From Syntrophomonas sp. DTU018 (GTDB lineage: Bacteria > Bacillota > Syntrophomonadia > Syntrophomonadales > Syntrophomonadaceae): 49,670 nt of DNA. Positions 45,277 to 49,670 of this stretch are shown here, one piece after another. A model generated the notes under the pieces. The model saw only the letters and a list, made by a program, of their open reading frames with translations. It searched no databases and was not told the DNA's origin. The DNA is taken from the NCBI GenBank assembly GCA_001513155.1, contig LFSR01000003.1, forward strand, positions 1 to 49,670, given 5' to 3'. The translations under genes and the position numbers were made by a program. Numbering within the stretch: the first letter of the stretch is position 1; each line of letters opens with the position of its first letter.

Positions 45277-45390
45277 AAAAAAAGCTTATTAAAGTTAGAC
45301 GTTTGAGATTGCCGCGTCGCTAACGCTCCTCGCAATGACACGAAAGAAGGCTCTTTGTCATTGCGAGGCACGAAGTGCCGTGGCAATCTC
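45277..45390. repeat. REP-like palindromic repeat with conserved flank
   Basis: The flank AAAAAAAGCTTATTAAAGTT then AGACGTTTGAGATTGCCGCG precedes a complete palindrome: GAGATTGCCGCGTCGCTAAC then GCTCCTCGCAATGACA, a spacer, then TGTCATTGCGAGGCACGAAG then TGCCGTGGCAATCTC. The arm order and flank match the 26331-26456 copy, so these two form a subfamily distinct from the 3.1-3.3 kb copies. Confidence 0.85.
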
Positions 45391-45418
45391 TTTCATAACC
45401 TTTATCGACATTCTGTCA

Positions 45419-45443
45419 AGAGAACTGCTTGAGGCAGTTCTCT
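45419..45443. terminator. Second copy of the AGAGAACTGC hairpin
   Basis: AGAGAACTGC pairs perfectly with GCAGTTCTCT around a 5-nt loop. TGCTTATC follows, so it is a weak terminator by the U-run criterion. It matches the hairpin at 45244-45268. Confidence 0.5.
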
Positions 45444-45461
45444 TGCTTATCAAAGGCATGA

Positions 45462-45584
45462 ATGGAACGCTCTGGTTCTAACAAAAGCATCATCTACCCT
45501 ACGGTGTATGCCCTGATAATAGTCTGGATTTACTATGGATATAGAGAGCATGCCAATGGTGAAGACTGCAATTTAGCTGGATAA
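45462..45584 (+). CDS. Possible small single-pass membrane peptide (40 residues)
   Basis: A short frame starts at ATG 45462 with AAAGG 5 nt upstream. After a basic/polar start (MERSGSNKS) comes one hydrophobic span of about 18 residues (IIYPTVYALIIVWIYYGY), then a polar tail REHANGEDCNLAG. That topology is typical of small membrane proteins. The end overlaps the 3' end of the convergent AEC transporter gene by 12 bp. I do not recognise a family. A chance ORF is possible; the ribosome binding site plus the orderly single-span layout is the only support. Confidence 0.35.
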   Translation: MERSGSNKSIIYPTVYALIIVWIYYGYREHANGEDCNLAG

Positions 45585-46508
45585 GACTTGATATATATAT
45601 ACAATCGCCGGCATGGTGATAATACAGAACAGTATTGACACCACATTGATAACACTGGCATTGTAGGAATCCTTGTCATAGACTTGCGCCAATTGGGTAA
45701 TCATGGAAGCGGTTGGAGCAGCACTGGCCAATAAAACAATCAGCAGGATTTTCTCAGCCTGGGGATGCCAGCTTACCATACCGCTGAAACAGAACAGCAA
45801 AACGGTTATAAGAGGGTAGATTATGAGCCTGGCAGCAGATACCATATAAGCACGAACATTGTTGAAGACCTTTTTTAAGTCCATATTGCCAATAATAATA
45901 CCCGTAATTATCATGCTGATGGGTCCCACCATGCTGCCGGTGACAGTAATGGCATGCCCAACCACCGATGGCAAAGATGTATTGGTAACAAACAATAGCA
46001 TGCCCAGAATAGTGGCAATGATATTGGGGTTTAGCAATAACTGCTTTAAGTCGTAGTCTCTGACTTCGCGGATAATTGATTTGCCATGGGTCCAAACAAA
46101 GACGGTCTGAACAGCCAGATAAGCACTACAGTAAAACACCCATTCCGGTCCTAATACATAAGCAACCAAAGGGATTATCAAATTACCGGCGTTGGAATAA
46201 ATCAGGGATGCTTCTTCGATGGAACTGATGGTAATAATCTTTTTAATCCCATAGCTTAGAGCAATATATATTATGTGCACAACGATACCGGCAATAATGG
46301 CCAGTAACAGCCCCAGCATCTTTTCCCGGGAGTATTCGATCTGATACGAATCGATTATTACACAGGGGAAAATTAAATAAAGGCATAGCTTGGAAAGTGC
46401 CTTGCTGTCTTCGAACTTAACAATGTTACACTTTTTCGCAACGTAGCCGGAAAATATGATCAAAAACAATGAGCCGATCTGCTTGACTAGTAGTATACTT
46501 AGCTCCAT
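45573..46508 (-). CDS. AEC (auxin efflux carrier) family transporter
   Basis: This 311-residue membrane protein has about ten hydrophobic helices in the AEC layout. The N-terminal half has SLFLIIFSGYVAKKCNIV and ASLIYSNAGNLIIPLVAYVL, where the S-N-x-G-N-x-x-x-P motif in helix 4 is the family signature; the C-terminal half ends LAQVYDKDSYNASVINVVSI and an aliphatic helix. Bacterial members carry malate, malonate or other organic anions across the membrane; the substrate is not deducible here. ATG 46508 follows GAGAGG about 10 nt upstream. The next gene, with the same orientation, starts upstream near 47.5 kb. Confidence 0.85.
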   Translation of the reverse strand: MELSILLVKQIGSLFLIIFSGYVAKKCNIVKFEDSKALSKLCLYLIFPCVIIDSYQIEYSREKMLGLLLAIIAGIVVHIIYIALSYGIKKIITISSIEEASLIYSNAGNLIIPLVAYVLGPEWVFYCSAYLAVQTVFVWTHGKSIIREVRDYDLKQLLLNPNIIATILGMLLFVTNTSLPSVVGHAITVTGSMVGPISMIITGIIIGNMDLKKVFNNVRAYMVSAARLIIYPLITVLLFCFSGMVSWHPQAEKILLIVLLASAAPTASMITQLAQVYDKDSYNASVINVVSILFCIITMPAIVYIYQVLSS

Positions 46509-46569
46509 CCAGTTTGTTCCTCTCTTCTGCCTCTGCTATTGCGTACTGGCCTAAAGTATGTTGTTTCTG

Positions 46570-47478
46570 CTATTGCTCTGCCTTTCGGGCCGAGATCAGC
46601 CAGGGAGCGGGAAAAGGCTCCACCATTTTCTTGCTGTTGACCCGGGATACCTCTACATGGATGGCTTCCGTGCGCTCCAAGCCATGTTTTCGAAGCAATT
46701 CAGGCATGGAGGTAAGAATCTCAAAGTCCAACGTGTAGATCAGGAATTCCACCGCCGGGTTTACCTCCAAAAGACTCTGTATTTCGCTGTCAATCCGGGG
46801 CGAAGCCACAATAAAGGCTTTATTGGGCACGGGCAGTTCCTGCAACACACCATTATCTAAAGACTCAACTATTATCACATTATTGAGTCCAAATTTGTCC
46901 ACATTGCACTGCATGGTCTCCCGGTCCCGGGGATCATATTCCACGGCAATAACACTGCCTTCGCCGGCAATCATAGCTGCTTCTACGGCAATGCTTTCAC
47001 CGGATATTATACATATATTATCCTGGTCCCCGACATTAAGCTTACTCATTATGATAGCCCGGACTTCCCGGCATACATAATGAACTGACCCGCAGGAAAA
47101 CCTGCTGTTCTCAATACCTATGGGAATATTGACAGCTGCATTAGGATTTATTACCAGCATGGCTGCTGATGCATTAATGCCACGATGAATCATGTCGGCA
47201 ACTCTATCGTGCTTGATAGGCCCGGATGGATCAGATCCCTCATTGTACCAGATTTCGCAGTCTCCCAGCTCTGCATTCCACATATCGTAAAATATATCCG
47301 GGTGTCCGGCGTCGGTAAACACTAAAACCGCCCGGTTGTGCATCACGGTAGGAATCAGGTTCTTGTTCCTGCCGGTAATGTCCAGCATTCTCACTTGGGC
47401 CAGGTTGATGTCTACGTTTTGGGAAAAGTACTGGAGCCAGGCCAGAATAACCTCATTAGTAAAAATTGTCTGTTCCAC
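46570..47478 (-). CDS. CbiE/CbiT (precorrin-6Y methylase)-like protein, degenerate
   Basis: This protein of about 302 residues has an N-terminal part (VRMLDITGRNKNLIPTVMHN, VFTDAGHPDIFYDMWNAELG) that follows the pattern of the CbiE half of CobL-type precorrin-6Y C5,15-methyltransferases. The second half (CIISGESIAVEAAMIAGEGS then VIAVEYDPRDRETMQCNVDK, FGLNNVIIVES) follows the CbiT SAM-methyltransferase half. The expected glycine-rich GxGSGS SAM loop is replaced by ISGESIA, so methyltransferase activity is doubtful. No cobalamin gene is nearby. I chose GTG 47478, 6 nt after GGGGGG; TTG 47484 abuts the ribosome binding site. It could be a repurposed paralogue; the actual function is unknown. 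Confidence 0.55.
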   Translation of the reverse strand: MEQTIFTNEVILAWLQYFSQNVDINLAQVRMLDITGRNKNLIPTVMHNRAVLVFTDAGHPDIFYDMWNAELGDCEIWYNEGSDPSGPIKHDRVADMIHRGINASAAMLVINPNAAVNIPIGIENSRFSCGSVHYVCREVRAIIMSKLNVGDQDNICIISGESIAVEAAMIAGEGSVIAVEYDPRDRETMQCNVDKFGLNNVIIVESLDNGVLQELPVPNKAFIVASPRIDSEIQSLLEVNPAVEFLIYTLDFEILTSMPELLRKHGLERTEAIHVEVSRVNSKKMVEPFPAPWLISARKAEQ

Positions 47479-47538
47479 GGGCAACCCCCCTTATTAACAG
47501 ATATCATAGCATATTTTGCGGATTTATTTACCGGCGAA

Positions 47539-48486
47539 TTAAGCACCGGTTAGCTCCAGCAGCCGTTCCCACTTTTGATCCACATAGGCTTGCGCTTCTT
47601 CGATCATCCATTCATTGCCTGGGGCAAACATATGACGGAATCTGCCCTGGGGGCGGAGGAACTCTTCTACCGGCAGCTTTTTTTTAGGGATGTAGTTCAG
47701 GTGCCACACTCCCTCCTCCACTTCAAAAAGGGGCCATACACAGGTATCCACCGCCAGCCTGGTTATCTCTGCCAGCTTAGCCATAGGATAGTCCCACCCC
47801 CGGGGGCAGGGGGATAAAATATTTAAGAAACAAGGTCCTTGCGTATAAATGGCTTTGCGCGACTTGGTGTGCAGGTCCTTGAAATTGCCCAAAGGAGCCG
47901 TTTGAGCCACATAGGGAATACGGTGAGCCACCATAATCTCCGTTAAATCCTTTTTGTTCTGCCTCTTGCCAGGCTGTGCCGAACCAATCGGAGAAGTAGT
48001 TGTGCTGGCAAAGCGAGGTGTTGAGGAGGAACGCTGAATCCCCGTATTCATGTAAGCCTCGTTGTCGTAACATACATACACCATGTCATGACCTCGCTCC
48101 ATGGCTCCGGAAAGGGACTGAAAGCCTATGTCATAAGTGCCGCCGTCCCCGGCAAAAGTGATGAACTTAACGGTCCCTTCCACCTTGCCCCGGCGCCGCA
48201 AAGCGTTATAAGCCGCTTCTACTCCTGCACAGGTAGCAGCAGCGTTTTCAAAAGCCGAATGTATATAGCTGTCCATATAGGCAGTATAGGGATACATAAA
48301 AGTAGATACTTCCAGGCAGCTGGTGGCATTGACCACCACAGCCCGGTCCTCCGGTTCCAGAGCCCGCAGCACCCCTGCTACTACCACTCCGGCGCCGCAG
48401 CCTGCACAGAGCCGGTGCCCGCCGGTAAACCGGGGCTGCTTCTCTACTTCCCGTTTCAAGTTATATACCTTATCTCCCGAGCTCAT
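47539..48486 (-). CDS. porB: Pyruvate (2-oxoacid):ferredoxin oxidoreductase, beta subunit
   Basis: This 315-residue thiamine-diphosphate-binding beta subunit has GGHRLCAGCGAGVVVAGVL near residue 22 (Cys ligands of a 4Fe-4S cluster), VVNATSCLEVSTF, and the ThDP/Mg motif TFAGDGGTYDIGFQSLSGA near 108, continuing to YVCYDNEAYMNTGIQRSSST. With the alpha subunit it oxidatively decarboxylates pyruvate to acetyl-CoA and reduces ferredoxin in the cytoplasm. ATG 48486 overlaps the porA stop as ATGA and has AGGAG upstream. The partner porA appears disrupted, so this gene may lack a promoter unless the insertion supplies one. Confidence 0.93.
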   Translation of the reverse strand: MSSGDKVYNLKREVEKQPRFTGGHRLCAGCGAGVVVAGVLRALEPEDRAVVVNATSCLEVSTFMYPYTAYMDSYIHSAFENAAATCAGVEAAYNALRRRGKVEGTVKFITFAGDGGTYDIGFQSLSGAMERGHDMVYVCYDNEAYMNTGIQRSSSTPRFASTTTSPIGSAQPGKRQNKKDLTEIMVAHRIPYVAQTAPLGNFKDLHTKSRKAIYTQGPCFLNILSPCPRGWDYPMAKLAEITRLAVDTCVWPLFEVEEGVWHLNYIPKKKLPVEEFLRPQGRFRHMFAPGNEWMIEEAQAYVDQKWERLLELTGA

Positions 48487-49517
48487 ACCTTCTCCTCCCT
48501 TGACCTTTGGCCCATATGAGTATAAACCGGTCCGATCTCCCCGGTAGCAGCTATATCAGCCAGCCTGGAGAATATCTTTTCAATATCCTCCACCTTCATA
48601 TCACGTCCACCCAGTCCATAAACAATATTGATCAGATAGGGCCGCTCCCGCAGGTCATAGAGAGCGCTGCGAGTCTCGGCAAATACCGGTCCTCCATTGG
48701 CCGAAAAGCCTTCTGACCGGTCCATAACCGCCACTGCCTTGGTTTTGCCCAAAGCCTGGGCCAGTTCCTCTCCCGGGAAGGGACGGAAGACCCGTATTTT
48801 TACCAACCCAGCTTTTACCCCTCCCTCCCGCAGCTTATCCACCGCCGCTTTGGCAGTTCCGGCCGTAGATCCGATCAGGACCAGGGCCAGCTCAGCATCT
48901 TCCATCTTATACTCTTCCAGCAAGCCATAATGCCGGCCGGAAATCCTGGCAAACTCGGCAGCTACCTCCAGGATGCGAGCCTTAGCCGCTTTCATGGCCT
49001 CCGCCTGCATGACCTTCTGTTCCATGTAATAGGCACTTATACCGTAAGGTCCCACTGCCAAAGGGTTTTCCTTTTTCAGCAGGTAATGTTCGGGATTGTA
49101 TTCTCCTACAAATTTACGCACCACATCGGTATCTAAAAGTTCTATGTTCTCCACAGCATGACTGGTAATAAAGCCATCCATACAGGTCATCACCGGCAGG
49201 CGTACACTGGGATGCTCTCCTATGGGCATGGCCATGATGAAATTGTCGTAGGCTTCCTGGTTATTCTCGGCATAGATTTGAATCCAGCCCGAATCCCGGG
49301 CCCCCATGGAGTCGGAGTGATCGGCGTTGATGTTGATCGGCCCTGACAAAGCCCGGTTGACACAGGCCAGGGTAATGGGCAAACGGCAGGAAGCCGCCAC
49401 GTACAAAAGCTCATACATCAAAGCTAAACCACAGGAAGAAGTAGCACTGACCGCTCTGGCCCCAGCGGCCTGGGCGGCAATACATACTGACATGGAACTG
49501 TGCTCAGACTCTACCAG
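48483..49517 (-). pseudogene. porA: Pyruvate (2-oxoacid):ferredoxin oxidoreductase, alpha subunit, 5'-truncated by an IS element
   Basis: From VESEHSSMSVCIAAQAAGAR onward the protein is a textbook PorA: ATSSCGLALMYELLYVA, NRALSGPININADHSDSMGA, RDSGWIQIYAENNQEAYDN, and the C-terminal MDRSEGFSANGGPVFAE. Upstream of the VESEHS start, about 50 residues with the usual AAYPITPxT segment should be present. Instead the frame reads on as unrelated sequence (AYFFASIWPNF) to a TTG at 49646 that has no ribosome binding site. The homology ends at 49517, exactly where TGTTAATGC, a plausible insertion-sequence end, begins. About 345 of roughly 390-400 codons remain. The missing 5' part may lie beyond the element. 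Confidence 0.75.
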
Positions 49518-49670
49518 TGTTAATGCTACCCTAAAATTAGGCCAGATGCTGGCGAAAAAATAGGCCACCTTAATATTCCAATCCTGTATGATTATTGTTG
49601 GCACGATAATCGTACGGGAGGAAAGGAAATGATTAAGATGGCCCAATTAGAGCATATCAGGAAATTGTAT
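49518..49670 (+). mobile_element. Left end of an IS21-family-like insertion sequence (runs off window)
   Basis: Starting at TGTTAATGCTACCC, at the porA breakpoint, the next 60 bp hold a repeated motif, AAAATTAGGCCAG and AAAAAATAGGCCACC, like the multiple transposase-binding repeats at IS21 ends. A purine-rich ribosome binding site and an ORF starting at 49629 follow. Only the left end is visible, so the terminal inverted repeat, target duplication and istB cannot be checked. Confidence 0.6.
49629..49670 (+). CDS. Putative IS21-type transposase (IstA), N-terminal 14 codons only
   Basis: ATG 49629 follows GGGAGGAAAGGAA and opens MIKMAQLEHIRKLY, running off the window. The HIRKLY start resembles IstA transposases, which begin with a helix of this kind (IRxLYYEEG) before the helix-turn-helix. 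Fourteen residues are too few for a firm family call; the repeat-bearing left end next to it supports it. Confidence 0.5.
   Translation, partial: MIKMAQLEHIRKLY

Noticed and set aside
49518-49646. PorA N-terminal extension from TTG 49646
   Set aside because: The extension has no PorA homology (no YPITP segment), no ribosome binding site, and overlaps the apparent IS end and istA start.

Overview
The window looks like chromosomal DNA of an anaerobic, low-to-mid GC Firmicute (Clostridia), possibly a fatty-acid-oxidising, Syntrophomonas-like organism. The evidence is strong AGGAGG-type ribosome binding sites with frequent GTG/TTG starts, S-layer homology (SLH) domains, a pyruvate:ferredoxin oxidoreductase, and CoA metabolism genes (CoA-transferase/hydrolase, long-chain acyl-CoA synthetase, crotonase). 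The genus is inference. No rRNA, tRNA or CRISPR array was seen.

Layout. 1-3.1 kb: a flavodoxin-like reductase and a long acetyl-CoA hydrolase/transferase. 3.4-6.4 kb: copper module copZ-copA. The copA reading frame carries an in-frame UGA at the first Cys codon of its first metal-binding CxxC motif (candidate selenocysteine), and the gene lies between two inverted copies of a 208-bp MITE-like element. 6.9-13.6 kb: a tightly packed minus-strand operon for glycerol-3-phosphate / glycerol / possibly ether-lipid metabolism (BON-FAD-BFD dehydrogenase, NAD(FAD) dehydrogenase, DUF1667 protein, FGGY kinase, AGPS-like flavoprotein). It is divergent from a long-chain acyl-CoA synthetase, and a large dyad lies between them. 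15.9-17.6 kb: sfsA and a ZIP metal transporter. 17.8-23.9 kb: a polyamine/agmatine island (speE, aguB, permease, putrescine carbamoyltransferase, aguA) holding both routes from N-carbamoylputrescine to putrescine. 24.1-26.3 kb: exonuclease III, glycerol dehydrogenase, and a decayed duplicate of the exonuclease III 3' end.

26.5-43.7 kb is one 17.2-kb locus for a giant cell-surface beta-repeat protein (about 5,700 residues if restored) with three C-terminal SLH domains. It is broken into five reading frames by four apparent single-base indels. 43.9-47.5 kb: an NFU-type Fe-S protein, a crotonase, a possible 40-residue membrane peptide, an AEC transporter, and a degenerate CbiE/CbiT-like protein. 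47.5-49.5 kb: porB and porA; porA has lost its 5' end at the boundary of what looks like an IS21-family element that runs off the window.

Intergenic spaces are rich in two dispersed palindromic repeat families: a REP-like unit built on TGTCATTGCGAGG...GGCAATCTC, and a roughly 40-bp unit built on CAATTGTCACC...CACGATAAACGAAAA. Several strong bidirectional terminators separate convergent genes.
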